The notes: generated from the sequence alone by a model not told the origin. A stretch of DNA of 64,000 nucleotides from Ruegeria atlantica (GCA_013032095.1 WQBJ01000002.1:7501-71500), one strand, 5' to 3'; shown: positions 1-10,728, counted from the stretch's first letter. Made by a program: numbers and translations.

Positions 1-1248
<1,248 letters not shown>

Positions 1249-2865
1249 ATGGAATTCGACTACGTCATTGTTGGCGGAGGGTCCGCGGGCTCGGTCCTCG
1301 CCAACCGCCTGAGCGAAGACCCCGACACACATGTCTGCCTGCTCGAGGCCGGAGGGCGGGGCGACAGCATTCTGGTCCGAATGCCGGCGGCAGTGGTGGC
1401 CGCCTTGCCCGGGCAACCCAGGATTAACAATTGGGCTTTTGAAACGGTGCCCCAACCGGGGCTGAACGGACGTCGAGGATATCAGCCGCGCGGAAAGGCG
1501 TTGGGGGGATCCAGCGCGATCAACGCAATGCTCTATGTACGTGGTCAGCGTCAGGACTATGACGGCTGGGCCGCGATGGGTTGTACGGGCTGGGGATGGG
1601 ACAGTGTTCTGCCCTATTTCAAACGGTCCGAGAACAATGAGGACGGCGCCGATGACCTGCATGGCGACAGCGGACCGCTACAGGTCTCGCACCAGAAGGA
1701 GCCTCGGCCGATCACGCGTGCCTTCATCGAGGCGGCAGAGCAGATGCAACACCGCCGCACGCATGATTTCAATCGCGGCGACAACGAAGGCGTCGGCCTC
1801 TATCAGGTGACTCAGTTTCATGACCCGGCCCGCAATGGCGAGCGGTGCTCGGCTGCTGCGGCCTACGTCCTTCCGGTCATGGGGCGCCCCAACTTGACGG
1901 TCCTTACGCACGCTCATGTCAAGGAACTGACCTTTGACGGCAAGCACGCGACCGGCGTGATCTACAAGAAGAAAGCAAGAGGTCCTGACACCACGGTCAC
2001 GGTCAGGCGCGAAGTGCTGCTTTGCGCAGGGGCGCTGAAGTCACCGCAGTTGTTGCAACTGTCAGGGATCGGGGCAGCGGATGAGTTGAAGCGCCACAGC
2101 ATTGCCGTGCGTCAAGACTTGCGCGGGGTCGGCAAGAACCTACAAGATCACTTGGATTTCATCCTGTCTTACAAAACTAAAGACAGGGACAACTTTGGGA
2201 TTAGTGCGGCGGCCTCGGTCAACCTGCTGCGCCACCTACAGCGCTGGCGCAAAGACGGCGTGTCGATGGCGGCCACACCGTTTGCCGAGGGGGCTGCATT
2301 CCTAAAAACCTCACCCGATCTGGATCGGCCCGACATTCAACTGCATTTCACCATCGCTCTGGTCGACGATCATGCCCGCAAGCTGCACTATGGCCATGGA
2401 TTCACCTGCCACGTCTGCAAGCTGCGCCCGGAAAGCAGGGGCACGGTCGGGCTGCACAGCACCGATCCGTTCGCCGTGCCTGCCATTGATCCGGGCTTTT
2501 TGTCAGACGACCGGGATCTGGACACTTTGATCAAAGGCGCACGAATGACGCGCGACATCGTGCAGGCCCCAGCGCTAAAGGAATACCGGCACAAGGAAAT
2601 GTTCGGAACCGATACCGCCCGGACGGATGCTGATTGGGAACACCACATTCGCGCCCGCGCCGATACGATTTATCACCCGGTTGGGACCTGCAAGATGGGA
2701 GTGGATGACATGGCCGTGGTCGACCCCCAACTGCGCGTCCGTGGAATCGAGGGGCTGAGGGTGGTCGATGCTTCGGTCATGCCGACACTGGTGTCGGGCA
2801 ACACGAATGCACCAACCATTATGATTGCCGAGAAGGCCGCCGATTTGATCAAAGCCGCCGGATAA
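1249..2865 (+). CDS. GMC-family FAD-dependent oxidoreductase (choline / alcohol dehydrogenase type)
   Basis: Flavoprotein of the glucose-methanol-choline family, which oxidises primary alcohols and passes electrons to an acceptor. The N-terminal FAD-binding motif VGGGSAGSVLANRL (residues ~8-21) is followed by the family signature GKALGGSSAINAML near residue 85. The catalytic pair is present as YHPVGTC (His ~476) and NTNAPT (Asn ~519). At 538 residues it is the normal family length. No betaine-aldehyde dehydrogenase or betI lies next to it, so I do not call it betA; the substrate is unknown. It appears monocistronic and convergent with the SDR gene 3 bp downstream. The start follows GAGGAAAG. 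Confidence 0.9.
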   Translation: MEFDYVIVGGGSAGSVLANRLSEDPDTHVCLLEAGGRGDSILVRMPAAVVAALPGQPRINNWAFETVPQPGLNGRRGYQPRGKALGGSSAINAMLYVRGQRQDYDGWAAMGCTGWGWDSVLPYFKRSENNEDGADDLHGDSGPLQVSHQKEPRPITRAFIEAAEQMQHRRTHDFNRGDNEGVGLYQVTQFHDPARNGERCSAAAAYVLPVMGRPNLTVLTHAHVKELTFDGKHATGVIYKKKARGPDTTVTVRREVLLCAGALKSPQLLQLSGIGAADELKRHSIAVRQDLRGVGKNLQDHLDFILSYKTKDRDNFGISAAASVNLLRHLQRWRKDGVSMAATPFAEGAAFLKTSPDLDRPDIQLHFTIALVDDHARKLHYGHGFTCHVCKLRPESRGTVGLHSTDPFAVPAIDPGFLSDDRDLDTLIKGARMTRDIVQAPALKEYRHKEMFGTDTARTDADWEHHIRARADTIYHPVGTCKMGVDDMAVVDPQLRVRGIEGLRVVDASVMPTLVSGNTNAPTIMIAEKAADLIKAAG

Positions 2866-2868
2866 GTT

Positions 2869-3714
2869 TCAGGTGTCCTTCATTAAGGCCTCTAGCCCAG
2901 AGCGATATTCGGGATACAGCAGACGCACGCCCAACTCATCCTTGATCCGGTCATTCCTGACCCGTTTGTTCTCACTATAGAAACTACGGGCCATTGGCGT
3001 CAGGTCAGCCTCGTCAAATGGGACTGCGGGCGGCAGGGGCAGGCCCTGAAGCTCGGCAGCATAGGAGATGACATCCTGCGGTGGCACCGGTTCATCATCG
3101 CAGACGTTATAGATTGCACCGGGATTGGGCGCGGCCATCGACGCGGCCAGAACCTGCGCGATATCCGCGACGTGAATGCGTGAAAACACCTGATCGGGTT
3201 TGATGATTCGCCGCATCCCCGCCCGTTTGAGCTTGGAAAACGGACCTCGTCCGGGGCCATAGATACCGGCCAATCGGAAGATATGTACAGGCAACCCAGG
3301 AATGCTCAGCCATTGCTGCTCGGCCCGTACCCGCCATCGGCCGCGTTCAGCTGTCGGCGCGGGCGGGGTGGTTTCATCGACCCAACCGCCCTGATGGTCA
3401 CCATAGACCGCAGTGGTCGACAAATATCCAACCCATTTGAATTGCCCGGCCCGCGCTGCGATTTCGTCCTGCAACGCCGCCAGGACCGGATCACCCTCCC
3501 TATTGGGTGCCGTCGAGATCAGCAAATGCGTCACCCCTTCCAAATCGGGCGTGTGCCCCGGCCAGATCAACGGGTCAGCACCGGATGCGCGGATAGTTTG
3601 GGATTGGGCCGGGTCGCGAGTGGTGCCGCAAATGCGCCACCCTTGTGGTTTCAGCAGCTGGGACAAGGCTTGCGCCGAATATCCGTGGCCAAACGAAAAA
3701 AGAGATCCTGTCAT
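2869..3714 (-). CDS. extended SDR-family NAD(P)-dependent oxidoreductase/epimerase-like protein
   Basis: A 281-residue Rossmann protein of the extended short-chain dehydrogenase type, similar to the YeeZ group. The cofactor loop GHGYSAQALS is near residues 8-17 and the sugar-epimerase-like segment FRLAGIYGPGRGP is near residue 145. The usual YxxxK catalytic pair is not evident (YGDHQ at the expected tyrosine), so an ordinary dehydrogenase reaction is doubtful. I chose the ATG at 3714 because AAAGG precedes it by about 4 bases; a longer frame back to 3786 adds residues unlike the family. It runs divergently from the methyltransferase gene and ends 3 bp from the GMC gene. Confidence 0.82.
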   Translation of the reverse strand: MTGSLFSFGHGYSAQALSQLLKPQGWRICGTTRDPAQSQTIRASGADPLIWPGHTPDLEGVTHLLISTAPNREGDPVLAALQDEIAARAGQFKWVGYLSTTAVYGDHQGGWVDETTPPAPTAERGRWRVRAEQQWLSIPGLPVHIFRLAGIYGPGRGPFSKLKRAGMRRIIKPDQVFSRIHVADIAQVLAASMAAPNPGAIYNVCDDEPVPPQDVISYAAELQGLPLPPAVPFDEADLTPMARSFYSENKRVRNDRIKDELGVRLLYPEYRSGLEALMKDT

Positions 3715-3804
3715 GGTGCCTTTGATGATCCGCAATCCCGGCGGATGCAAGCATCTGCGCCAGAATACTTGATTCGAATCCCTCAATGCGCCTTTCTTTT
3801 AAGC

Positions 3805-4437
3805 ATGAGTAACAAAACACCCAATCTGCACTCCGCCTACAAGCTGGAATCACCGGAAGAGCATAAACAGCTCTATGCCGAATGGGCCGGAGATTATGAT
3901 GACAGCTTCGCCGCGCGCGAGGATTATCAGTTGCACATTCACACGGCGCGGGCTTTTGTCGCCGCGGGCGGACAGGGCCCGGTTCTGGATGTAGGCGCGG
4001 GCACCGGGTTATGCGGCGCAGTTCTGGCTGGGCTGGGCGTCGGCCCAATCGACGCCACCGATATCAGCCCCGAGATGCTGGACCAGGCCATGCGCAAGGA
4101 TATCTATCGCGACGCGATTGAGGCTGACTTGAACCAAGGCATTCCGGTCCCGCCCGACAGCTATGCCGGCATTGTGTCCTCGGGCACTTTCACTCATGGC
4201 CATTTGGGTCCCGAGGCCCTGCCCTCGCTGTTGCGCATTGCCCGCTCCGGCGCGCAATTCGCCTTGTCGATCAACGCGCAGCACTATGAAAAGCTGGGCT
4301 TTGCGGAAACCCTGCACAAGCTGTCGCACGGTAAGATTCGGAACCTCACCCTGCCCGAGGTGCGAATTTACGGCGATCTCGCAATTGGCCCCAATAAAGA
4401 TGACACTGCGCTGATTGCGTTGTTCGAACGGACCTGA
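3805..4437 (+). CDS. class I SAM-dependent methyltransferase
   Basis: A 210-residue Rossmann-fold methyltransferase of unknown substrate. Motif I appears as VLDVGAGTGLCG near residue 53, with acidic motif II (DATDIS) about 20 residues later; the segment SSGTFTHGHLGP near residue 128 is typical of small-molecule methyltransferases of this class. The longer frame from 3283 overlaps the SDR gene and is rejected; the ATG at 3805 begins MSNKTPNLHSAYKL, which fits the family, although its ribosome-binding site is weak. It converges with the membrane hydroxylase gene 3 bp away. Confidence 0.85.
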   Translation: MSNKTPNLHSAYKLESPEEHKQLYAEWAGDYDDSFAAREDYQLHIHTARAFVAAGGQGPVLDVGAGTGLCGAVLAGLGVGPIDATDISPEMLDQAMRKDIYRDAIEADLNQGIPVPPDSYAGIVSSGTFTHGHLGPEALPSLLRIARSGAQFALSINAQHYEKLGFAETLHKLSHGKIRNLTLPEVRIYGDLAIGPNKDDTALIALFERT

Positions 4438-4440
4438 CCT

Positions 4441-5430
4441 TTAAGTATACATCTGTTTCTTGAACGCCCTTGTCCGGGTTGTCGCCTCGGCCGATCCGTC
4501 ATGATAAGTGCCGAACCACTTGTCGAAGGGAATCTCGGAGGTGCCGTAGTTGCACTCGAAATACCGGTGATGAAGCTGGTGGAAGAAGTCCCCGGCCCGG
4601 GCGGCATCCATTTCCCTGGCCCGCAGCTTTTCGAACCCTGAGTGCGACAGGACTGGGCTGATCTGCTGGAAATAAGCGTGAAACAACAGATGCAGAGGGT
4701 GCGAAGGCACGATCAGGTGGATGAAGTAAGTAGTAAAATACAGCAGGTTCTCATACCAGTGGTTCGAAATCCCAGACCACGGACCGATATTGACGTTGCG
4801 GTGATGCACGGCATGGACGTGCTTGTAGAGCTTGGGGTGATGCTCCAGCCTGTGCACCCAATAAAAATGCAGGCCCGACCACATTGGAATGAATGCCATC
4901 CACACCAAACACCAGACCGGCGCACTAGCCCATGTTACAGTGGGTACATATCCATTCGCCATCGCCCAATAGATGATCCATTGATAGACGGTGGCCACAG
5001 TCATCGCGCTGCCCAGCGTCCACCAGATGTTGTCCCAAACCTGATTGCGGAAGGTAAAGTTGCCGTTGTTGCGGGTCAGGTCGCGGCGGTCGAATTTCTT
5101 GTACATACCCTGTCCCTTGCGCATGTACAGCCACCAATGCAGACCGCCCGCGATAAGGATTTGAGGCACCATGTTCAGCAACCAGATACGGAACATCCAG
5201 CCCGGCGCAAAGCTCTGCATCGTCTCTAATGCAGGGAAAAAGAACACATAGGCTGTCACCGCCAACAACATGCACAGCGTCAGCGACGTGATCTGCAACC
5301 ACGCGCCGCTATACCATTTCAGCACCGCTGCGGGGCGCGGGGGCCAGTTAAAAAGGGGGTTCAATCCCACCGGTCCTTCGGGGTGATAGTGCCAGCGGGC
5401 GGCTTCGGGGTCCTGAGTGGCGTCAGTCAT
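4441..5430 (-). CDS. sterol desaturase / fatty acid hydroxylase family membrane protein
   Basis: A 329-residue integral membrane di-iron oxygenase. Hydrophobic segments lie near residues 48-70, 80-100, 140-160 and 165-190. They are followed by the histidine clusters HRLEHH, HAVHHR and FHQLHH that bind the iron pair in this superfamily. The family hydroxylates or desaturates lipids, sterols or carotenoids in the inner membrane; the substrate here cannot be read. It lies 11 bp downstream of the class II aldolase gene on the same strand and is probably cotranscribed with it. Confidence 0.88.
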   Translation of the reverse strand: MTDATQDPEAARWHYHPEGPVGLNPLFNWPPRPAAVLKWYSGAWLQITSLTLCMLLAVTAYVFFFPALETMQSFAPGWMFRIWLLNMVPQILIAGGLHWWLYMRKGQGMYKKFDRRDLTRNNGNFTFRNQVWDNIWWTLGSAMTVATVYQWIIYWAMANGYVPTVTWASAPVWCLVWMAFIPMWSGLHFYWVHRLEHHPKLYKHVHAVHHRNVNIGPWSGISNHWYENLLYFTTYFIHLIVPSHPLHLLFHAYFQQISPVLSHSGFEKLRAREMDAARAGDFFHQLHHRYFECNYGTSEIPFDKWFGTYHDGSAEATTRTRAFKKQMYT

Positions 5431-5441
5431 GGCAATACCCT

Positions 5442-6197
5442 TTATGTGGCGTAGTCGGAGCCGTCGGCATCCAGCAAAGCTTTGATCTCACGCAGATGAG
5501 CCTCGGCCTGATCGGGATAGTCGTCGAGTTCTTGTGCGGTCTTCTCGGCAATCTCATTGGACAACACGCGCAGTGGCTGACCGGTTTGCAGAGCGCGGAT
5601 GTAAGTCTCAGCAGCGCGTTCAAAATAATAGAGCCGATTGAAGGTATCTGCCGGGTTGCTGCCGATCACTAGCACTCCGTGGTTGCCCATGATCATCACC
5701 TTCTTTTTCGGGTCAGACAGCATTGAGGCGCAGCGTTCGCCTTCGCTTTCAAAGGCCAGCCCGCCAAATTCGTTGTCCACCACGTAACGGTTGTAGAAAG
5801 TCGCGGTATTCTGGTCGATCGGCGGCAAAGTGCTATCGGCCAGCGAGGCAAGAACGGTTGCAAAGATCGAATGCACATGCATCACGCAGCGCGCATGCGA
5901 GCAATGACGGTGAATCGAGCCGTGCAGGCCCCAAGCCGTCGGATCAGGCGCACCGGGCTGAGACATCACGTCCGGGTCCTTGGCATCCAACAGCAACAGG
6001 TTTGAAGCCTTGATCCGCGCAAAATGCATCTGGTTGGCGTTCATCAGAAACTGCGTGCCATCCTCATTTACGGCCAGGCTGAAATGATTGGCGACGGCTT
6101 CATGCATGTTCAGCCGCTCGGTCCAGCGGAAGGTGGCGGCAAGGTCGACGCGGTCCTCCCAATGATCAATATTGGGGCGCAGGTTTGTGACGGTCAT
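5442..6197 (-). CDS. class II aldolase/adducin family protein
   Basis: A 251-residue cytoplasmic protein of the zinc-dependent class II aldolase/adducin fold. The metal-ligand region HARCVMHVHS (residues ~100-109) and a later GNHGVLV segment match the family, whose members are sugar-phosphate aldolases, epimerases and decarboxylases. The exact reaction is not deducible. It is the first gene of a probable two-gene unit with the membrane hydroxylase. It is divergent from the LysR gene across 111 bp that includes a perfect 19-bp palindrome, so the LysR protein may control it. Confidence 0.86.
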   Translation of the reverse strand: MTVTNLRPNIDHWEDRVDLAATFRWTERLNMHEAVANHFSLAVNEDGTQFLMNANQMHFARIKASNLLLLDAKDPDVMSQPGAPDPTAWGLHGSIHRHCSHARCVMHVHSIFATVLASLADSTLPPIDQNTATFYNRYVVDNEFGGLAFESEGERCASMLSDPKKKVMIMGNHGVLVIGSNPADTFNRLYYFERAAETYIRALQTGQPLRVLSNEIAEKTAQELDDYPDQAEAHLREIKALLDADGSDYAT

Positions 6198-6282
6198 GGC
6201 GGGCTCTCATTCGCGTTTTTGAGGCTTTCGAAAAGCGTGCCCGCGCTGTGGAAATTTGACCAACGAAAAAAACGCAACTATT

Positions 6283-6301
6283 CCATTAGTTGAACTAATG
6301 G
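6283..6301. promoter_or_regulatory. perfect 19-bp palindrome, likely LysR-type operator
   Basis: CCATTAGTTGAACTAATGG is a perfect inverted repeat (9-bp arms, one central base). It contains a T-N11-A core (TTA...TAA), the form expected of a LysR-family box. It lies in the intergenic space between the divergent aldolase and LysR genes, only 7 bases before the first LysR ATG. Binding there would be expected to autorepress the regulator and could act on the aldolase-hydroxylase unit. Binding is inferred. Confidence 0.65.
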
Positions 6302-6308
6302 CAAAGTT

Positions 6309-7190
6309 ATGCACATGCAGAAACCGCTTCCTCCGCTGGGCTGGCTGCGCACGTTTGAGGCCGCCGCCCGCCATCTGTCCTTTACCGGAGCGGCCCGCGA
6401 CCTGAACATGACCCAAAGCGCGGTGAGTCAGCAGATCAAGTCGCTTGAGGGTTATCTGGGCCAACCTCTGTTCCTGCGCCGCCCCCGCGCTTTGGAACTG
6501 ACCGAAGCGGGGATCACCTACCTGCCTGTGGTGCGCGAGGCGTTTCGAACGCTGGTACGCGGCACGCAGGCGGTCACCGGGGCGCAGCAAAATGCAGTGC
6601 AGGTACAGAGCAACATAACCTTTGCAGTGAACTGGCTGGCCCCACGCCTGCCGCAGTTCCGGGCTGCGCATCCTGAGGTGCAACTGAACATCTTTACCGA
6701 GCTATGGGAACCACGTGAAATGGCCGAAGGGGCCGCGGTGGAAATCCGGTATTCGCTGCGGCCGTCGGATACGGTGCGCACAGAATTGCTGCGGACCGAT
6801 CACTATTACCCGGTCTGCGCCCCGGGATACGAGGTAACGCTTGAGACGCTGCAGCAACAGCCGCTTTTTGATTGTTCGAATCTTCTATCGAACTGGGCAA
6901 ACTGGGCCGAAGATCAGGCTCTAAACTGGGCAAATCCTTCGATCACCTATTCCACCACCTATCTTGTCAGCCTGTCGGTTGCGATGGTCGGAGGCGGTCT
7001 CTGCCTAACCCATGACACCATCGCTCGGGATCTTATCGAACAGGGCAGGCTGGTGGCGCCCTTCGCCCACCGAGCGGTGATGCCTGAGGCCTATTACCTG
7101 CTGTTGTCACCGCAGGCTGAGGAAACCCCGGGCGCGCTGGCCTTTGAAGACTGGCTGCGTAAGGAGATGGAGGTGGATCGGCTGCGCTGA
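6309..7190 (+). CDS. LysR-family transcriptional regulator (GcvA-like)
   Basis: A 293-residue LysR regulator. The N-terminal winged helix-turn-helix spans residues ~10-65 (FTGAARDLNMTQSAVSQQIKSLE), and the effector domain occupies ~95-290. The N-terminus PPLGWLRTFEAAARHLSFT is typical of the GcvA/AmpR-like branch. Two in-frame ATGs occur (6309 and 6315) and I cannot choose firmly between them. Likely targets are its own promoter, the divergent aldolase-hydroxylase pair, or the adenine deaminase gene that starts 145 bp downstream on the same strand. Confidence 0.92.
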   Translation: MHMQKPLPPLGWLRTFEAAARHLSFTGAARDLNMTQSAVSQQIKSLEGYLGQPLFLRRPRALELTEAGITYLPVVREAFRTLVRGTQAVTGAQQNAVQVQSNITFAVNWLAPRLPQFRAAHPEVQLNIFTELWEPREMAEGAAVEIRYSLRPSDTVRTELLRTDHYYPVCAPGYEVTLETLQQQPLFDCSNLLSNWANWAEDQALNWANPSITYSTTYLVSLSVAMVGGGLCLTHDTIARDLIEQGRLVAPFAHRAVMPEAYYLLLSPQAEETPGALAFEDWLRKEMEVDRLR

Positions 7191-7335
7191 TCCGGGGTGC
7201 TCCCGCCCATCGTCAATGCCGCTTGCGCGGCATCTCCTCTGGTTGGGCCGGGTAGCGCTGACGCGCTGCGTGACGGTTTGATGATAGCTGTTCGGCAGGG
7301 GTTGAACCTTTCTCAGCATTCGGGAAAGTTGAATC

Positions 7336-9138
7336 ATGGAATACACACCCTTCCCAAGCTGGCCCGATGTCGCCCCTCGTTTGATTGCCGTTGCCGCAGG
7401 GCGGGAGGCCGCAGATATGGTCATCCGGGGTGGCACCTGGGTAAACGTCCACAGCCGCGAGACCCTGCCTGACCATGATATTGCCATCGCGGCCGGTCGC
7501 ATCGCATTTGTGGGGCCGGATGCATCGCATTGCATTGACCCGAAAACACAGATCATCGAGGCGCAGGGGCGTTTCATGTTACCCGGCCTGTGCGACGGGC
7601 ATATGCATATCGAATCCGGTATGCTGACCCCAGCCGAGTTCGCCCGCGCAGTGATCCCACATGGCACCACTTCGATGTTCACCGACCCGCATGAGATTGC
7701 CAATGTGCTGGGGCTGGACGGTGTGCGCATGATGCATGACGAGGCGCTGATGCAGCCGGTGAACATCTTCACTCAGATGCCGTCTTGCGCTCCATCGGCA
7801 CCGGGGCTCGAGACCACGGGGTACGAAATCACCCCAGAAGATGTGGCCGAAGCGATGAGTTGGCCCGGGATCATCGGGCTGGGCGAAATGATGAATTTCC
7901 CTGGCGTGATCCACGGCGACTCAAAGATGTTGGCGGAAATCGCGGCAACTCAACGTGCGGGTAAAACCGTTGGTGGGCACTACGCTTCGCCCGATTTAGG
8001 GCCTGATTTTGCGGCCTATGTGGCTGGAGGACCGGCGGATGACCATGAGGGCACCTGCGAGGCCGACGCGATCGCCAGAGTACGGCAGGGGATGCGGTCA
8101 ATGATGCGTCTGGGCTCGGCCTGGTATGACGTAGAGAGCCAGATTACCGCCGTCACCGAAAAGGGGTTGGACCCGCGCAACTTCATCCTGTGCACGGATG
8201 ATTGCCACTCGGGCACATTGGTCAATGACGGCCACATGAACCGCGTGGTGCGTCATGCAATTGCCTGCGGGTGCGATCCTCTGATCGCACTGCAAATGGC
8301 GACGATCAACACCGCGACGCATTTTGGGCTGGAGCGTGAGATCGGCTCGATCACTCCTGGGCGGCGAGCGGATATCATCCTCAGTTCAGATCTGACCGAA
8401 TTGCCTATCGAGACGGTCATTGCACGCGGGAAGATCGTGGCTGAGAAGGGTGCAATCACCGTGGATTGTCCTCACCTGAACTGGCCCGATAGCGCGCGCA
8501 ACACCGTGCATCTGGGTCACGCACTGAATGGCGCGGATTTCGAGATCAAAGCCCCCGCCGGCGCAAACCGCGTGCAGGCCAATGTGATCGGCGTGGTCGA
8601 GAACCAGGCCCCGACCAAAGCGCTGAAAGCCGAACTGCCGATCATCGGCGGGCTGGTCGAGGGCGAAGGTGAGGTCTGCCAGATCGCCCTGGTCGAGCGC
8701 CACCGTGCGACCGGGGGGGTGACGAACGCCTTTGTCTCGGGCTTTGGATATCAGGGCAGGATGGCGATGGCGTCCACCGTGGCCCATGACAGCCACCATA
8801 TGATCGTGGTGGGCACCGACCGTGACCAGATGGCTCTGGCCGCGAACCGGCTGGCGGAGGTCGGCGGCGGCATCACCATTTTCCGCGATGGTGAGGAACT
8901 GGCTCTGGTCGAACTGCCCATAGCAGGGTTGATGTCCGACAGCCCGGCGACCGACGTGGCCGCCAAGGCCGAGCAGATGGTCGCGGCAATGCAGGCCTGC
9001 GGCTGTCAGTTGAACAACGCGTATATGCAACACTCCTTGCTGGCCCTTGTGGTGATCCCCGAGCTGCGAATTTCTGACCTCGGGCTAGTGGACGTGCGGA
9101 CCTTTGAAAAAATTGACCTTCTGGAACCCCTTGCATGA
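7336..9138 (+). CDS. ade: adenine deaminase
   Basis: Converts adenine to hypoxanthine and ammonia in purine salvage. The 600-residue length fits the Ade family. The amidohydrolase metal-binding motif DGHMHIES lies near residues 90-97, and MVIRGGTWVNVHS near residue 28 is the typical N-terminal beta-sandwich segment. Later conserved segments include FILCTDDCHSG and the C-terminal GFGYQGRMAMA. Its stop overlaps the start of AMP nucleosidase by 4 bases (ATGA), indicating translational coupling. Confidence 0.95.
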   Translation: MEYTPFPSWPDVAPRLIAVAAGREAADMVIRGGTWVNVHSRETLPDHDIAIAAGRIAFVGPDASHCIDPKTQIIEAQGRFMLPGLCDGHMHIESGMLTPAEFARAVIPHGTTSMFTDPHEIANVLGLDGVRMMHDEALMQPVNIFTQMPSCAPSAPGLETTGYEITPEDVAEAMSWPGIIGLGEMMNFPGVIHGDSKMLAEIAATQRAGKTVGGHYASPDLGPDFAAYVAGGPADDHEGTCEADAIARVRQGMRSMMRLGSAWYDVESQITAVTEKGLDPRNFILCTDDCHSGTLVNDGHMNRVVRHAIACGCDPLIALQMATINTATHFGLEREIGSITPGRRADIILSSDLTELPIETVIARGKIVAEKGAITVDCPHLNWPDSARNTVHLGHALNGADFEIKAPAGANRVQANVIGVVENQAPTKALKAELPIIGGLVEGEGEVCQIALVERHRATGGVTNAFVSGFGYQGRMAMASTVAHDSHHMIVVGTDRDQMALAANRLAEVGGGITIFRDGEELALVELPIAGLMSDSPATDVAAKAEQMVAAMQACGCQLNNAYMQHSLLALVVIPELRISDLGLVDVRTFEKIDLLEPLA

Positions 9139-10598
9139 CGATTATAAGAACACCCGACGTTCCGACGCCCGAGAAATTCACCGATCCTGCCGCTGCAGTC
9201 GCGCGGCTTGAACAGCTTTACGATCAGGCAACCAAGTTCCTGTGCGACAGCTTTTCCAAAGCGATGGAGCAAGGCACCCCGACGGAGCGATTCAGAGCTT
9301 ATTACCCAGAAATTCGCATCAAAACTGCGTCCTACGCCCAAGTCGACAGCCGCCTGAGTTTTGGCCACGTCTCCGAACCCGGCACCCACGTCACGACCGT
9401 CACGCGACCAGATCTGTTCCGGTACTACCTGACCCAGCAGATCGCATTGCTGATCAAGAACCATGATCAGCCAGTGACGATCGGCGCCTCAAACACGCCC
9501 ATACCAGTGCATTTCGCGGTATCCAACAATCCCGATCTGGTAGTGCCACATCAGGGAGCCGCCGGGTTCACACTGCGTGATGTGTTTGATGTGCCGGATC
9601 TGACCACCACCAATGATGATATCGTCAATGGTGTGCATGATCCCGAGGATGAGGTCGGCCCGCTGGCCCTGTTCACCGCGCAACGGGTGGATTACTCGCT
9701 GGCACGGCTGTCGCACTACACTGCGACGGACCCCAGTCATTTTCAGAACCACGTTCTGTTCACCAACTACCAGTTCTATGTCTCGGAATTCGAAAACTTC
9801 GCCCGCGCCCAGCTGGCGGACCCAAAGAGCGGCTATACCAGCTTTATCTCAACCGGGAATGTCGAGATCACGACCCCGGATGCTGAACTGAAGGAGCCTC
9901 TGAAACTGCCGCAGATGCCGACCTATCACCTGAAACGCGCAGACGGGTCCGGGATTACGCTGGTGAATATCGGAGTGGGGCCGTCAAACGCCAAAACAGC
10001 AACTGATCATATCGCCGTCCTGCGCCCTCATGCTTGGCTGATGGTTGGCCATTGCGCCGGGCTGCGGAACACACAGGCACTCGGGGATTTCGTGCTGGCC
10101 CATGCCTATCTGCGCGAGGACAAGGTGTTGGACGATGACCTGCCAGTCTGGGTTCCAATCCCGCCACTGGCTGAGATTCAGGTGGCTTTAGAGCAAGCCG
10201 TGGCAGAGGTCACCGAGTTAGAAGGCTATGAGCTGAAACGGATCATGCGCACCGGCACAGTAGCCTCGGTCGATAACCGGAATTGGGAGTTGCGCGATCA
10301 GTCCGGCCCGGTCCAGCGCCTCAGCCAGTCACGCGCGATTGCGCTGGATATGGAGAGCGCCACGATCGCCGCCAATGGCTATCGCTTCCGGGTTCCCTAC
10401 GGCACATTGCTGTGCGTGTCCGACAAGCCGCTGCATGGCGAATTAAAGCTTCCCGGCATGGCCTCGGCGTTCTATACCACTCAGGTCAGCCGCCACTTGG
10501 CGATCGGAATACGCGCGATGGAACATCTACGCGGCATGCCGTTAGAGCGTCTGCACAGCCGGAAATTGCGTTCGTTTGACGAAACGGCCTTCCTCTGA
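9135..10598 (+). CDS. amn: AMP nucleosidase
   Basis: Hydrolyses AMP to adenine and ribose 5-phosphate, the step that supplies substrate to the adenine deaminase encoded immediately upstream. The 487-residue length matches the family. An N-terminal Amn domain (residues ~20-170) precedes a nucleoside-phosphorylase-like catalytic domain, with the phosphate/ribose-binding stretch NIGVGPSNAKTATDH near residue 278 and ALDMESATIAANGYRF near residue 407. It overlaps ade by 4 bases, and a weak hairpin with a short T-run follows it. Confidence 0.94.
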   Translation: MTIIRTPDVPTPEKFTDPAAAVARLEQLYDQATKFLCDSFSKAMEQGTPTERFRAYYPEIRIKTASYAQVDSRLSFGHVSEPGTHVTTVTRPDLFRYYLTQQIALLIKNHDQPVTIGASNTPIPVHFAVSNNPDLVVPHQGAAGFTLRDVFDVPDLTTTNDDIVNGVHDPEDEVGPLALFTAQRVDYSLARLSHYTATDPSHFQNHVLFTNYQFYVSEFENFARAQLADPKSGYTSFISTGNVEITTPDAELKEPLKLPQMPTYHLKRADGSGITLVNIGVGPSNAKTATDHIAVLRPHAWLMVGHCAGLRNTQALGDFVLAHAYLREDKVLDDDLPVWVPIPPLAEIQVALEQAVAEVTELEGYELKRIMRTGTVASVDNRNWELRDQSGPVQRLSQSRAIALDMESATIAANGYRFRVPYGTLLCVSDKPLHGELKLPGMASAFYTTQVSRHLAIGIRAMEHLRGMPLERLHSRKLRSFDETAFL

Positions 10599-10619
10599 AG
10601 CAAAAAAGTAACGAAATCC

Positions 10620-10637
10620 CCCTATTTTTAGGGTTTT
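10620..10637 (+). terminator. weak hairpin terminator after amn
   Basis: CCCTA-TTTT-TAGGG forms a 5-bp stem followed by TTTT about 20 bases after the amn stop. The stem is short, so termination may be partial. Confidence 0.4.
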
Positions 10638-10728
10638 CGGCGCTACTATTCGTTGTGTTTGGCCACAATATCCCGTTACAGTTACGCGGTGAGGCCCTAT
10701 TTATCGGGCACGTTAAGGAGACCAAGAA

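Noticed and set aside
1249-2865. Assigning the GMC gene as betA (choline dehydrogenase)
   Set aside because: No betB, betI or choline uptake genes adjoin it, and GMC members differ widely in substrate.
3283-3804. N-terminal extension of the methyltransferase frame
   Set aside because: The extra 174 codons run antisense through the SDR gene and have no family resemblance; the ATG at 3805 gives the normal protein length.
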